Of a stretch of DNA of 64,000 nucleotides, positions 51,660-60,891 are shown in pieces. A program made the translations under genes and the position numbers. The number at the start of each line of letters is the position of its first letter. Within the stretch, counting starts at the first letter, position 1. The stretch spans positions 372,001 to 436,000 of the forward strand of contig NZ_QULN01000001.1 in assembly GCF_003481705.1 (NCBI RefSeq), read 5' to 3'. Origin of the DNA: Butyricicoccus sp. OM04-18BH. GTDB taxonomy: Bacteria; Bacillota; Clostridia; Oscillospirales; Butyricicoccaceae. The notes below the pieces were generated by a model. The model was not told the origin of the DNA, searched no databases, and was given only the letters and a program-made list of their open reading frames with translations.

Positions 51660-52832
51660 ATGGATACTGCTTTTCCTGTCTGCGGCATCGTTGCAGAATA
51701 CAACCCGTTTCACAGCGGGCACCGGTTTCATATTGAGCGGACGCGCGAAATGCTTGGAGAGCACACAATAATCGTCTGCGCGATGAGCGGAAATTTCGTG
51801 CAGCGCGGCGACTTCGCCGTGCTCGACAAGTACGCCCGCGCAGAAACGGCGGTCAGAGGCGGCGCGGACCTCGTGCTCGAGCTGCCGCTCGCGGCGGCGC
51901 TCAGCTCCGCCGAAGGCTTTGCGCGCGGCGCGGTCGCGCTGCTGCACGGCATCGGCTGCCGGTATCTGTCCTTCGGCGCGGAAACCGCGGATATTTCGCT
52001 GGTTCAGCAGGCCGCCGAGGCGCTGAATGCGCTTCCCCCTGCCGCGGGCAACCGTTCCGGCCTGTCCTACGCCGCATACCGGCAGCAGGAGCTTGCGGCG
52101 CTGAACCCCGCGGCGGCGGCGCTGCTCGCGAGCCCCAACAACACCCTCGGCATCGAATACTGCCGGGCGCTGCGCGATTTCCCGATGCAGCCGCTCGCAG
52201 TCGCGCGGCGCGGCGCCGGTCATGACGAGGCCGCTCCTGCGGACGGCTTCGCCTCGGCAAGCCTGCTGCGCGGATACCTGCGCGAGGGCGGCGAGGAGCG
52301 GTGCGCCCCCTATCTGCCGGAAAGCTCCATCGAGGTCTGGCGGCGCGAAAAGGCGCGCGGCGCGGCGCCGGTGACGCTGCCGGAGGGCGCCATGCTCACT
52401 CTGCTGCGTGCGGCGCTCTTTCGCGGCGCGCTCGCGACCGGCTCGGCAGACGGCTTTGATGAACGCTGCGCAGCCGCGGTCTATTCCGCCGTTTCGTTCT
52501 CGGATGCTGTCGAAAAGGCGCAGACGCGCCGGTTTCCGGCCGCCCGGGTGCGGCGGACGCTGCTCCGCGCGGCGCTCGGCATCTCTCCGGACGCCTCGCC
52601 CCTGCCCTCGTATGCCCGCGTGCTTGCGTTCAGCTCGCGCGGCAGGACGCTCCTGCGGCAGCAGGTCGGCCTCCCTCTGATCGTCAAGCCTGTCACCGAA
52701 AAGCAGCTGCCGGATGCGCTTCAGCCGTCTCTGCGGCTCGACGCCTTTGCGGACGACCTGTTCGGCCTTGCCCGCCCCGCGCCGCTCCCCGGCGGCGAAC
52801 ATTACCGCAAAACCCCGTTTTATCTCACATAA
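51660..52832 (+). CDS. tmcAL: tRNA(Met) cytidine acetate ligase
   Basis: TmcAL (YlbM family) uses acetate and ATP to acetylate the wobble cytidine of elongator tRNA-Met. The 390 residues have the nucleotidyltransferase-like start VCGIVAEYNPFHSGHRFHIERTRE, the SGNFVQRGDFAVLDKYARAETAVRGGADLVLELP block, and LASPNNTLGIEYCRAL. These match the family closely. GGGAGG lies 14 bases upstream of the ATG, rather far, and no nearer start is in frame. It is divergent from ackA. Confidence 0.92.
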   Translation: MDTAFPVCGIVAEYNPFHSGHRFHIERTREMLGEHTIIVCAMSGNFVQRGDFAVLDKYARAETAVRGGADLVLELPLAAALSSAEGFARGAVALLHGIGCRYLSFGAETADISLVQQAAEALNALPPAAGNRSGLSYAAYRQQELAALNPAAAALLASPNNTLGIEYCRALRDFPMQPLAVARRGAGHDEAAPADGFASASLLRGYLREGGEERCAPYLPESSIEVWRREKARGAAPVTLPEGAMLTLLRAALFRGALATGSADGFDERCAAAVYSAVSFSDAVEKAQTRRFPAARVRRTLLRAALGISPDASPLPSYARVLAFSSRGRTLLRQQVGLPLIVKPVTEKQLPDALQPSLRLDAFADDLFGLARPAPLPGGEHYRKTPFYLT

Positions 52833-52847
52833 GAAGAAGGAACCATC

Positions 52848-53591
52848 ATGATCGGACTCGGAACTATCATCAACTGCGGCTCAGTGCTCGCCGGCGCGTC
52901 GGTCGGCATGCTGCTCAAAAACGGCCTGTCCAAACGCTTTGAGGACACCATCATGCAGGGCATCGGCCTGTGCACCATGTTCATCGGCATCGGCGGCGCG
53001 CTCAGCGGCCTGCTGACGCTCGAAAACGGCCAGCTCTCCACGCAGCACACCATGCTGCTCATCCTCTCCCTTGCGCTCGGCGCGCTCATCGGCGAGGCGC
53101 TCAACATCGAAAAGCATCTCGAGGACTTCGGCATTTTCTGTCAGGACAGGCTGAAAAGCCAAGGCGACAGCCACTTTGTCGAGGGCTTCGTCAGCTTTTC
53201 GCTGCTTATCTGCATCGGCGCAATGGCCATTGTCGGCTCGCTTCAGGACGGCCTTTCGGGCGACGCCTCGCTGCTCATCGCGAAGGCCATCATCGACGGC
53301 ATCGCGGCGGTCGTGTTCGCGGCCTCGCTCGGCAAGGGCGTATTCCTGTCCATCCTCCCGCTCGGCGTGTATCAGGGCGGCCTGACGCTGCTCGCGCGCT
53401 TCATCCGCCCGTGGATGACCGACGAGCTCATCGCGCAGATGTCGTGCGTCGGCTCGGTGCTGATCTTCGCGGTCAGCCTCAATATGATACGAAAAGACAA
53501 GATCAAGGTCGGCAATCTGCTCCCGGCAGTCTTTCTGCCGGTGGTGTTCTACCTGCTGAGCCGGTTTTTCCCTGTATTCGCAACGCTGTAA
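52848..53591 (+). CDS. DUF554 family membrane protein (YdfK-like)
   Basis: The 247 residues form six or seven hydrophobic helices. The N-terminus GLGTIINCGSVLAGASVGMLLKNGL and the stretches GLCTMFIGIGGALSG and SLLICIGAMAIVGSLQDGLSGDASLLIAKAIIDGIAAVVFAASLGKGV are typical of DUF554. The function is not known; a transporter-like role is possible. It starts 15 bases after tmcAL with GAAGAAGGA upstream and is probably co-transcribed. Confidence 0.88.
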   Translation: MIGLGTIINCGSVLAGASVGMLLKNGLSKRFEDTIMQGIGLCTMFIGIGGALSGLLTLENGQLSTQHTMLLILSLALGALIGEALNIEKHLEDFGIFCQDRLKSQGDSHFVEGFVSFSLLICIGAMAIVGSLQDGLSGDASLLIAKAIIDGIAAVVFAASLGKGVFLSILPLGVYQGGLTLLARFIRPWMTDELIAQMSCVGSVLIFAVSLNMIRKDKIKVGNLLPAVFLPVVFYLLSRFFPVFATL

Positions 53592-53676
53592 ATCCCAATC
53601 CACCGGAAGTTTCCACAAGCTGTGGATAATTCCTGTGCATCACCCGCTCCCCCTGTTTTTGAAAGGAACGCCCCTC

Positions 53677-54327
53677 ATGAAAAAAATCATCTCTCTCCTG
53701 CTTGCCGGACTGCTCTGCGCAAACCTCACCGCACCGGCGCTCGCCGCCGAGGACACGGCGGACACCGCCGCGCCCGGCCAGACCGCCATCACCTTCACCG
53801 ACATGCCGTCAAGCCCGGAATTCGTCGAGTCGATCACCTGGGCGGTCGAAAACGGCATCACCACCGGCATGTACGACGGCCAGTTCTGGCCGGACTACAC
53901 CTGCAATATCTCGCAGATCCTCACGTTCATCTGGCGCATGAGCGGCTCGCCCGAGCCGGCCGGTGAAAACCCCTTCCGGGATGTGCCGAACGGCAAATGG
54001 TACACCGCCGCCGCCGTCTGGGCGCACGAAAAGGGCATCGTCTCCGGCGACACGCTGCACCCGGACGCGCCCTGCACGCGCGCCATGACCGTCACCTATC
54101 TCTGGCGGCTTGCCGGTTCGCCGCCCGAGTCCGACTCCCCGTTCAGCGACGTCAAGAGCACGGACAATTATGCTGCCGCGGTTGCGTGGGGCGCGGCGAA
54201 CGGCATCATCAAGGGCATCACCCCGACGATCTTCGGCCCCTACAACACCTGCACGCGCGCGCATATCGTCACCTTCCTGCACCGTTACAGCGCCTCCCTC
54301 CTCACAGAAGCACCGGCTGAAACGTGA
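53677..54327 (+). CDS. Small SLH-domain surface protein
   Basis: The 216-residue product has a signal peptide (KKIISLLLAGLLCANLTAPALA) and then three SLH repeats and little else: FTDMPSSPEFVESITWAVENGITTGMYDGQFWPD, FRDVPNGKWYTAAAVWAHEKGIVSGDTLHPD, FSDVKSTDNYAAAVAWGAANGIIKG. SLH domains attach proteins to pyruvylated wall polymer; with no other domain, this may be a minor surface-layer or adaptor protein. The ATG at 53677 follows GAAAGGA. Confidence 0.85.
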   Translation: MKKIISLLLAGLLCANLTAPALAAEDTADTAAPGQTAITFTDMPSSPEFVESITWAVENGITTGMYDGQFWPDYTCNISQILTFIWRMSGSPEPAGENPFRDVPNGKWYTAAAVWAHEKGIVSGDTLHPDAPCTRAMTVTYLWRLAGSPPESDSPFSDVKSTDNYAAAVAWGAANGIIKGITPTIFGPYNTCTRAHIVTFLHRYSASLLTEAPAET

Positions 54328-54335
54328 ATATCCAC

Positions 54336-54382
54336 GAAAAAAGCTCCCGTTCCGAAAAAAATCGGAACAGGAGCTTTTTTAT
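54336..54382. terminator. Bidirectional terminator
   Basis: AAAAAAGCTCC-GTTCCGA and TCGGAAC-GGAGCTTTTTT pair; it serves both the SLH gene and the convergent hydrogenase-like gene. Confidence 0.9.
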
Positions 54383-54387
54383 GCTTT

Positions 54388-55911
54388 TTAATCTACCAGC
54401 TTATCCAGCTCGGCAACGTGGTGCGTACCGGTCGCAACCTGATGCTCCGCCTGCTTTGCGTACATATTGACCGCAACCGAGGACTTCTTGATCGACTGCA
54501 TCGTGCCTGCGCCGGCGACACAGCCGCCCGGACACGCCATGCCCTCGAGCAGGTAGCCGTTATACTTGCCGGCCTTCGCCATCATCATCAGCTTGCGGCA
54601 TTCGCTCAGGCCCTCCGCATTCGCGACCTTGATCTCGCGGTCGGGGTACTTTTCCTTGATGACGTTGACGACCGCCTGCGCAACGCCGCCGGAAACCGCG
54701 AAATTACGGCCGTCCGCGGATGCGTCGTTGACGCCGTGCGGGTCCTCCTTGAGCGTGTTCACATCAATATGACGCGCCTCGAAAATGCCCGCCATCTCCT
54801 CGAAGGTCAGAACAAAATCTACCTCGCTTCGAACCGTGCGGCGCATTGCCTCGAGCTTTTTCGCCGCGCAGGGGCCGATAAAGGCGACCTTCGCGCCCGG
54901 CTGATGGTGCTTGATGAGCCGCGCGGTCAGCGTCATCGGGGTCAGCGCCATCGAGATGGAGTTTGCCTGCTCCGGGAACAGCTTTTTCGCCATCACAGAC
55001 CAGGCCGGACAGCAGGACGTCGCCATAAACGGCAGCTTTTCAGGGACCTCCTTGACGAAGTCCTCCGCCTCCTGCGCCGCACACAGGTCGGCGCCGATCG
55101 CGACCTCGATGATATCGGCGAAGCCGAGCTGCTTCATCGCGGCGCGCAGCTTGCCCGGCGTGACCTTGGGGCCGAACTGACCGACGAACGCCGGCGCTAC
55201 GGCAGCGTAAACGCGCTCGCCTGCCTGAATCGCGCGGATCATCTGGAAGATCTGCGACTTGTCCGCGATCGCGCCGAACGGGCAGTTGACCAGACACTGT
55301 CCGCAGGAAACGCACTTGTCGTAATCAATATCCGCGCGGCCGTTTTGGTCCGAGTGGATAGCGTCCATGCCGCAGGCCGCGGCGCACGGGCGCTTCTGAT
55401 GGTTGATGGCCTTGTACGCGCATACATCGACGCAGCGGCCGCACTTGATGCACTTATCCTGATCGATGATGGACTTGCGGGTGAACGGGTCGATGGAGAC
55501 CGCGCCCTTCGGGCAGACCTCGACGCACGGACGCGCCATGCAGCCCTGGCACACATCGGTCACGCGGACCTGATTTTCCGGGCAGGCGTTGCAGGCAAAC
55601 TTGATGATGTTGATGAGCGGAGGGGTGTAGTAGGTCTCCTCCTTGGTCGCCGCGTCGATGTTGTCGGACAGCGGCGCATGCTCAGCCGCGCTGCGGCACG
55701 GCAGACCCATCGCCAGACGCAGGCGTTCGCCTACGATAGCGCGCTCCAGAAAAATATCCTGGCGATTGGATGCTACCTCGCCCGGCATGATGTCATACGG
55801 CAGCGCCTCGATGCGGCGGTCGGTCGGCCACTCGGTATGGTACGCCATACGTGCGACCTCGGTAAAAATACGGTGTCGAATGTCTCGAATTCGAGTTTCC
55901 ACGCCTCTCAT
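54388..55911 (-). CDS. [FeFe]-hydrogenase-like protein with ferredoxin domains
   Basis: The 507-residue protein joins [4Fe-4S] modules to a hydrogenase large-subunit domain. The N-terminal part has C-x-x-C clusters (CNACPENQVRVTDVCQGCMARPCVEVCPKG, CIKCGRCVDVCAYKAI, CVSCGQCLVNCPFG). The H-cluster motifs are TSCCPAW (L1), GPCAAKKLE (L2) and EGMACPGGCVAGAG (L3), with all four cysteine ligands. The variants suggest the monomeric group B enzymes of anaerobes. It would evolve or sense hydrogen using ferredoxin. GGAGG precedes the ATG at 55911. No maturases (hydEFG) are nearby. Confidence 0.88.
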   Translation of the reverse strand: MRGVETRIRDIRHRIFTEVARMAYHTEWPTDRRIEALPYDIMPGEVASNRQDIFLERAIVGERLRLAMGLPCRSAAEHAPLSDNIDAATKEETYYTPPLINIIKFACNACPENQVRVTDVCQGCMARPCVEVCPKGAVSIDPFTRKSIIDQDKCIKCGRCVDVCAYKAINHQKRPCAAACGMDAIHSDQNGRADIDYDKCVSCGQCLVNCPFGAIADKSQIFQMIRAIQAGERVYAAVAPAFVGQFGPKVTPGKLRAAMKQLGFADIIEVAIGADLCAAQEAEDFVKEVPEKLPFMATSCCPAWSVMAKKLFPEQANSISMALTPMTLTARLIKHHQPGAKVAFIGPCAAKKLEAMRRTVRSEVDFVLTFEEMAGIFEARHIDVNTLKEDPHGVNDASADGRNFAVSGGVAQAVVNVIKEKYPDREIKVANAEGLSECRKLMMMAKAGKYNGYLLEGMACPGGCVAGAGTMQSIKKSSVAVNMYAKQAEHQVATGTHHVAELDKLVD

Positions 55912-56094
55912 GAAATCAAATCCTCCTTGTGTGTGTCCCCTGTAATCATTCTTATCCCTTGAAAAGCCGCAGAGTCTCAAAAGAAGCTCTGCGGCGGACT
56001 TTTGTCCTTATAGTGCCGCCTTGCGTGCGGACATAACGATCTATTATCAGAATACAGCATCAGAGGAAGGATGTAAAGAGGAATTGTAGATTTT

Positions 56095-59000
56095 TTAACA
56101 ATATCTTTCGTACAATTTTCGCTGTTCTTTTTGTATGTTTTGCCCAGAATCTCTTCTGTGCTCCTCCGCGCCGTTCGGGAACTCGCGCAGGATCTCCTGC
56201 GCCGGGGCGGCGATCGCGGACGGCACCGCGCTGGGACGGCTGAGGAAATAGCCCTGGAACAGGTCCGCGCCGAGCGCTCGCGAGGTGCGCAGCTCCGCTG
56301 CGGTCTCGATGCCCTCCGCAACGATCCGCATGCCGCGCTGATGCGCATAGGATACGATGTTGCGCACGACCTCCTGCTTGTTCGGGTCGCTTTCTATGCC
56401 GCGGATGATGGAAATGTCGATCTTGATGAAATCCGGGTCGAGCGTGATGAGGTTGCCCTCATTGCTGTAGCCGCTGCCGTAATCGTCGAGCGCATACAGG
56501 CCGGACAGCACCGTGGAGCGCCGCTTCATGTTCAGTATTTCGAGGTCGAGATCCTCCTCCTCGGTGATCTCGATGACGACATTGTGGCCGATGCCATTTA
56601 CACGGCGGCGCATTTCCTCGACGTCCGCGCCGATCAGGCAGACGCTCGCGATCGAATTGACGAACAGCCATGCGTTTTCCGCGAGCAGGCCGCTCTGCTG
56701 CCGCAGGCGGAAGATCTCGGGCACGGTGAACATGGTGAGCTTTTCGATGTCATACAGCCGTCCGGTCTCCTGCGCGAGCCTCATGACCGTGCCGGGCGAG
56801 CGGAGATTGGGCATTTCGGGGCGCATGAGCGCCTCATAGGCCGCCTCCTCGCCGTTCCGGTCGAAGATCGGCTGAAAATGATAGGTCACGCGGCTCTCCG
56901 CGAGCATCTGCTCGAATTCCTGCGCGATCTGGGTCTCATAGGAGGCCTCGTTGTACACGCCGATGTCGAATTCCTGCATGCCGCCCTTGTGCGAGCGCTT
57001 GACCTGATACATCGCGAAATCGGCGTATTTCTTGAGCGAGGCCATGTCGTTCCCGTCCTCGGGATACCACGCCACGCCGCCCGAGATGCTGACGGCGAAC
57101 GAATCGCCGTTCGGCAGGACGATGGACGCGCGGCGCAGGCGGCTCTGCAGGCTGTTGAGGTCGCGCCTGAGCTGTGCACGGCTGTCGTAGCCGTAGAACA
57201 GCACCATGAACTCATCGCCCGACAGACGGCTGCATACCGAGTTCCCGGTCATCGCGTCGTGCAGCGTGCGTCCGGTCTCGCGGATATAGCGGTCGCCGGT
57301 GTCGTGGCCGTAGGCATCGTTCAGCGCCTTGAGGTTATCGAGGTCGAGCATCATGAGCGCCGCATGGCCCAGACGGGACGGTGCGCGGAACAGGCGCTCG
57401 CAGGTGCGGTTGAACGCCTTGCGGTTGTAAAGGCCGGTCAGCATATCGTAGTCGCGCTCGTGCTCGATGCGCAGCCGCTCCTCGGTCATGGCCGTCACGT
57501 CCTCGAGCAGACCGACCTGCGTCTGATTTTCAAAGGCGATGTGCAGCCGGATGTAGCGCACGCTGCCGTCCTTCTGCGGGATGCGGAACACGCAGCCACC
57601 GTCCGGCAGGCCGAAATTCTCCTGTTCCGTGACGATCCTTTCGATCAGCTTTTCAAAATCGTGCGGCGACAGCTCGCCCTCCGGCTCTTTGAGGCCGAGC
57701 ATAGCGAAAAAGTTGTCCGTCGTATAGACCGGCGCGCCCTTCCGCAGCTCGTAGCCGGCCAGCTTGACGCTCGCCATGTCGATGATGCGCTGAAAGCGGG
57801 TCGAGGTGTTGATGATGCTGCGGCTGAGGTCGGTGAAGGCGGCCGCAAAGCGGTCCAGCTCCGCGATGCCGGTGCGCGACAGACGCGGAAGGTTTCCCGG
57901 GGCGAGCTTCGCGGATGCGGCGACCTCGTCCGACAGGCGCGTGATCGGCCCGGCCAGTCTGCGGCTGGAAAACAGGCAGCCGAGCAGACCGACGAGCACG
58001 GTCAGCAGTATGGTGATGACCAGCCACTCCTGCGCGCTGCGCGAAAACGCGAACAGCCGGGTCGTCGAGACCGTTCCGACCAGCATCCAGTGGCTTCCCT
58101 CGGAGAACGGCGCATTGCGGCTGTACAGCGAGAGCGGCACCACGGAAGCATAGCAGCGCCAGCCGTCAAAGCGCGTCCAGCCGCCGCTCTCGCTCTGCAT
58201 ATCGACCGCAAAGACGCCCGACTGGCTTCTGTCGCTGTCTGCGGCGGAGGTCACCACGCGGTGCAGCGTCATGCTGCTGTCCTGCGTGGTATCCGGGGAA
58301 CGGGCGAGAAGGTAGGCGCCGAAGCCGTCGTTCTGAAGCTCGGAATACGGCAGAAGGCTCTGCACGTAGCGCGTGAGCAGCTCGACGCCGATCACGCCGT
58401 AGACTGTCCCGTCCGGATAGATGAGCGGCTGCGTGTAGGAGATGACCGGGCGGCTGTCTCCGGCGAGCGTGTAGCTCTCGGTCGACCATCGGCCGTAGTC
58501 TGCGGCGTTCTGAATGCCGCCGTCCTCGCGCGCGCGGTCATACGGCAGGCGGAAAAAGTCGTCCTGCGCGCCGCCTGTGACCGGAATGCCCGGCTCCCAG
58601 TTTTCGCTCGTCGAAATGCTCATTCTGCGCATGACCGCCGCCGGCGCGTGCTCGAACAGCAGATCGTCGTTCGTGACGGAGGCCGGCGCGGACGGGTCGA
58701 GGTCGCGCAGGTAAAGACAGGGCAGCGAACCGCCTGCCGTGCGGCTGATCTCGCCCGTATGCAGCACGATATACACGCCTGTCACGTTCTTTTCGCGCAG
58801 CGTGCGCACCATCTGGCCGCTGACCTCATCGAACAGCGGCGTGCTTTTCTCGTTCGACGAGGTGAGCGAAGCCACGGTTTCGCCCTCCTGAACAAGCTGC
58901 GCCGCCGCACGGTTTACCGCGCTGTCCAGATCAGAAAGGTCTTGCGCCTCGATCAGCTGTCCGGAGATATAGGCGGCGCGGTTGACGACCTGCTTGTCCA

Positions 59001-59178
59001 GGATCTGCTCCGCATTGCTGTTCAGGCGCGAGGGGAAGCCGCTCAGCGTGAACGACAGCAGGAGCATGGCGATCTCGACCGCGAGCACGGCAACAAGCGC
59101 GAGAAAGACCGTGCTGAATACCGATCTCTCGCGTTCTTTTTCCGTCTCGTTTTCTCTTTTTATGTGCATGATATTCAA
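56095..59178 (-). CDS. Membrane GGDEF-EAL cyclic-di-GMP enzyme
   Basis: The 1027-residue protein has a first helix (about 20-45), a large extracellular sensor region (about 50-375, dCache-like, with RPVISYTQPLIYPDGTVYGVIGVELL), a second helix (WLVITILLTVLVGLLGCLF), HAMP, a PAS-like segment, GGDEF and EAL domains. The cyclase active site reads RLSGDEFMVLF, with Ser for the first Gly, so cyclase activity may be reduced. The EAL domain keeps YEALMRP, EITEEE, DDYGSGYS and EGIET, consistent with phosphodiesterase activity. The start may be the TTG at 59178 or the ATG at 59169. A solute-binding lipoprotein precedes it by 30 bases. Confidence 0.88.
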   Translation of the reverse strand: MNIMHIKRENETEKERERSVFSTVFLALVAVLAVEIAMLLLSFTLSGFPSRLNSNAEQILDKQVVNRAAYISGQLIEAQDLSDLDSAVNRAAAQLVQEGETVASLTSSNEKSTPLFDEVSGQMVRTLREKNVTGVYIVLHTGEISRTAGGSLPCLYLRDLDPSAPASVTNDDLLFEHAPAAVMRRMSISTSENWEPGIPVTGGAQDDFFRLPYDRAREDGGIQNAADYGRWSTESYTLAGDSRPVISYTQPLIYPDGTVYGVIGVELLTRYVQSLLPYSELQNDGFGAYLLARSPDTTQDSSMTLHRVVTSAADSDRSQSGVFAVDMQSESGGWTRFDGWRCYASVVPLSLYSRNAPFSEGSHWMLVGTVSTTRLFAFSRSAQEWLVITILLTVLVGLLGCLFSSRRLAGPITRLSDEVAASAKLAPGNLPRLSRTGIAELDRFAAAFTDLSRSIINTSTRFQRIIDMASVKLAGYELRKGAPVYTTDNFFAMLGLKEPEGELSPHDFEKLIERIVTEQENFGLPDGGCVFRIPQKDGSVRYIRLHIAFENQTQVGLLEDVTAMTEERLRIEHERDYDMLTGLYNRKAFNRTCERLFRAPSRLGHAALMMLDLDNLKALNDAYGHDTGDRYIRETGRTLHDAMTGNSVCSRLSGDEFMVLFYGYDSRAQLRRDLNSLQSRLRRASIVLPNGDSFAVSISGGVAWYPEDGNDMASLKKYADFAMYQVKRSHKGGMQEFDIGVYNEASYETQIAQEFEQMLAESRVTYHFQPIFDRNGEEAAYEALMRPEMPNLRSPGTVMRLAQETGRLYDIEKLTMFTVPEIFRLRQQSGLLAENAWLFVNSIASVCLIGADVEEMRRRVNGIGHNVVIEITEEEDLDLEILNMKRRSTVLSGLYALDDYGSGYSNEGNLITLDPDFIKIDISIIRGIESDPNKQEVVRNIVSYAHQRGMRIVAEGIETAAELRTSRALGADLFQGYFLSRPSAVPSAIAAPAQEILREFPNGAEEHRRDSGQNIQKEQRKLYERYC

Positions 59179-59208
59179 AGGCCGTGCATTCCTTTCGCCG
59201 CCGTCCGG

Positions 59209-60645
59209 TCAGCCCTCGCAGCTCCTGAGCTTCTCCAGTGTCTCGTTATACCAGTTCTCGAAGCATCCGTCGGTCAGAAATTCCGCCTCCGCGTCCGCAG
59301 CGCTCTGTCCCGCCGCAATGCGCTCCTCGACCGTCCTGCGGTCGGCCGATGCACGGTCGCTCATGCAGGATTCCAGTATACTGCGCGCATCCTTTGCGCC
59401 GGTGAACGCCGGCATGGTATACAGCTCGCAGCTGTTCACCGTGTCGATCGCAGTCGAGAGGATCTCCTTCATGCTGCCGCTCAGCGGCAGTCCGCTCTGC
59501 TCGATGGCGTCCATATCGCACGCCGCGTGCGTGACCGGCATATAGCCCGAGCCGACCGAAAAGCTGATGTTGTTTTCCGGCTCGGTGATCCATTTGAGAA
59601 ACTCGACCGAAGCCTCGATCTGCTCGTCGGTGCCGCGGGTCACGACCATGCCTGCGCCCTGCTGCACCGCCACCGGCTCGCAGCCCTCGAACGTCGGGCA
59701 GGGCAGCGCGCGCATCGTGATGTCGTAGCTCCGGCCGTCGTCCCGGATGACCTGCGTCGGCAGGAAGGTCGCGCTCGCGTTCGAGCCGACATATGCAAGC
59801 AGGCCGCCGCTCTTGATCTCGTCGCTGCGGAAACGGCCGGACGCAGAGAAATATCCCTTGATAAAGGGCACATAGTAGTTGTCCCACAGTCTGCGCACGG
59901 CATCCCGGTCGAAATTCAGCGTCATCCTGCCGTTCTTTATGCGGAAGATCGGGGCGCCCAGCTCCTTCGCGCCTGCGAGGATATAGTTCGCCATCGCATC
60001 GCGGCCGAACAGCGCCCTGCCGTCGGCCGGCGCATCGGTCTGCGCGTCCGTCCAGTCGTAATACTTCTCCGCCGTCCGCACAACGCCCTCGACGGTCAAA
60101 AGATCGCTGTAATCCGCGCCCGCTGCCTGCGCGAACTTCTGCCAGTCGGTATCGTTGAGGAACAGCAGCTCGGTGCATTTGGCGGTCGGGAAGATCTTGA
60201 TGCTGCCGTCCCCGTCGAAGTCGCCCTCCTCCAGATAGGCTTCGATATACTTTTCGCGCTCCTTCTCATCGAGATAGGGCGCGAGATCCACGACCAGCCC
60301 CATCCGGTCGATGGCATACGCCGTGTCCGCATAAGCGGAGAAAATATTCGGCAGCGCCTCCGCGCCGACCTTGCCCTCCGCCGCATTCATCACATTGGTC
60401 TCGAGATCGTTCACGCTTCCCTGACCGGACGCGATGACCTCGATATTGCGTTCCCTGCCGACCGTGTCGTTGAACTCCTCGACGAGCCGGTTGAACGTCT
60501 CCAGCTGGTCGCCGTTATAGTACGTCCAGACGGTCAGCTCGACCGGAGACGCAAAGGATGCCGTTCCCTGCGTACCGCAGGCCGAGATGCCGAGCAGCAG
60601 CGCGCCCGCGAGCAGCGCCGCCGCAAATCTGGATTTTCTGTTCAT
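59209..60645 (-). CDS. Extracellular solute-binding lipoprotein without permease
   Basis: The 478-residue product has a lipoprotein signal (RFAAALLAGALLLGISACG) and a family 1 solute-binding fold (VELTVWTYYNGDQLETFNRLVEEFND, then GYFSASGRFRSDEIKSGGLLAYVGSNASATFLP and VEFLKWITEPENNISF). No ABC permease or ATPase is adjacent. Instead it precedes the GGDEF-EAL protein on the same transcript, so it may pass ligand binding to that sensor domain rather than feed a transporter. That role is inference. Confidence 0.85.
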   Translation of the reverse strand: MNRKSRFAAALLAGALLLGISACGTQGTASFASPVELTVWTYYNGDQLETFNRLVEEFNDTVGRERNIEVIASGQGSVNDLETNVMNAAEGKVGAEALPNIFSAYADTAYAIDRMGLVVDLAPYLDEKEREKYIEAYLEEGDFDGDGSIKIFPTAKCTELLFLNDTDWQKFAQAAGADYSDLLTVEGVVRTAEKYYDWTDAQTDAPADGRALFGRDAMANYILAGAKELGAPIFRIKNGRMTLNFDRDAVRRLWDNYYVPFIKGYFSASGRFRSDEIKSGGLLAYVGSNASATFLPTQVIRDDGRSYDITMRALPCPTFEGCEPVAVQQGAGMVVTRGTDEQIEASVEFLKWITEPENNISFSVGSGYMPVTHAACDMDAIEQSGLPLSGSMKEILSTAIDTVNSCELYTMPAFTGAKDARSILESCMSDRASADRRTVEERIAAGQSAADAEAEFLTDGCFENWYNETLEKLRSCEG

Positions 60646-60683
60646 GTTCTTCCATCTTCTCTCCGAAATTACAATACTCAGTC

Positions 60684-60865
60684 TGGCGAAAAAACGAAGT
60701 TTTCGCCAGAGTCAATACTGCCCTATTGTATCATATTCTGCGGCAGATGAAAAGCAGGTGCGCCTGCCGAAAAAACGTTTTCGGCAGGCCGTGCTCTGAC
60801 TGCACACAGCGAAAATAGTCCGGAAACAGAAAAAACCGAGGATATTCCCCGGTTTTTCCAGTTTT
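60684..60865. repeat. Degenerate family B hairpins and terminator
   Basis: CTGGCGAAAA..TTTTCGCCAG (60691-60712) and CTGCCGAAAA..TTTTCGGCAG (60765-60787) are perfect hairpins. The terminal AAAAAACCGAGG..CCCCGGTTTTT (60830-60858) matches hairpin 4 of family B and can end transcription from the PBP gene. Between them are pieces like hairpin 3 (AATAGTCCGGAAAC). Confidence 0.55.
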
Positions 60866-60891
60866 ACACAGTTTTCCTCCTGCAACGCGCT

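Noticed and set aside
56131..60750. Open frame of 1539 codons on the plus strand
   Set aside because: It runs antisense through the GGDEF-EAL and solute-binding genes, has no recognisable domain and is the product of high-GC codon bias on the opposite strand.
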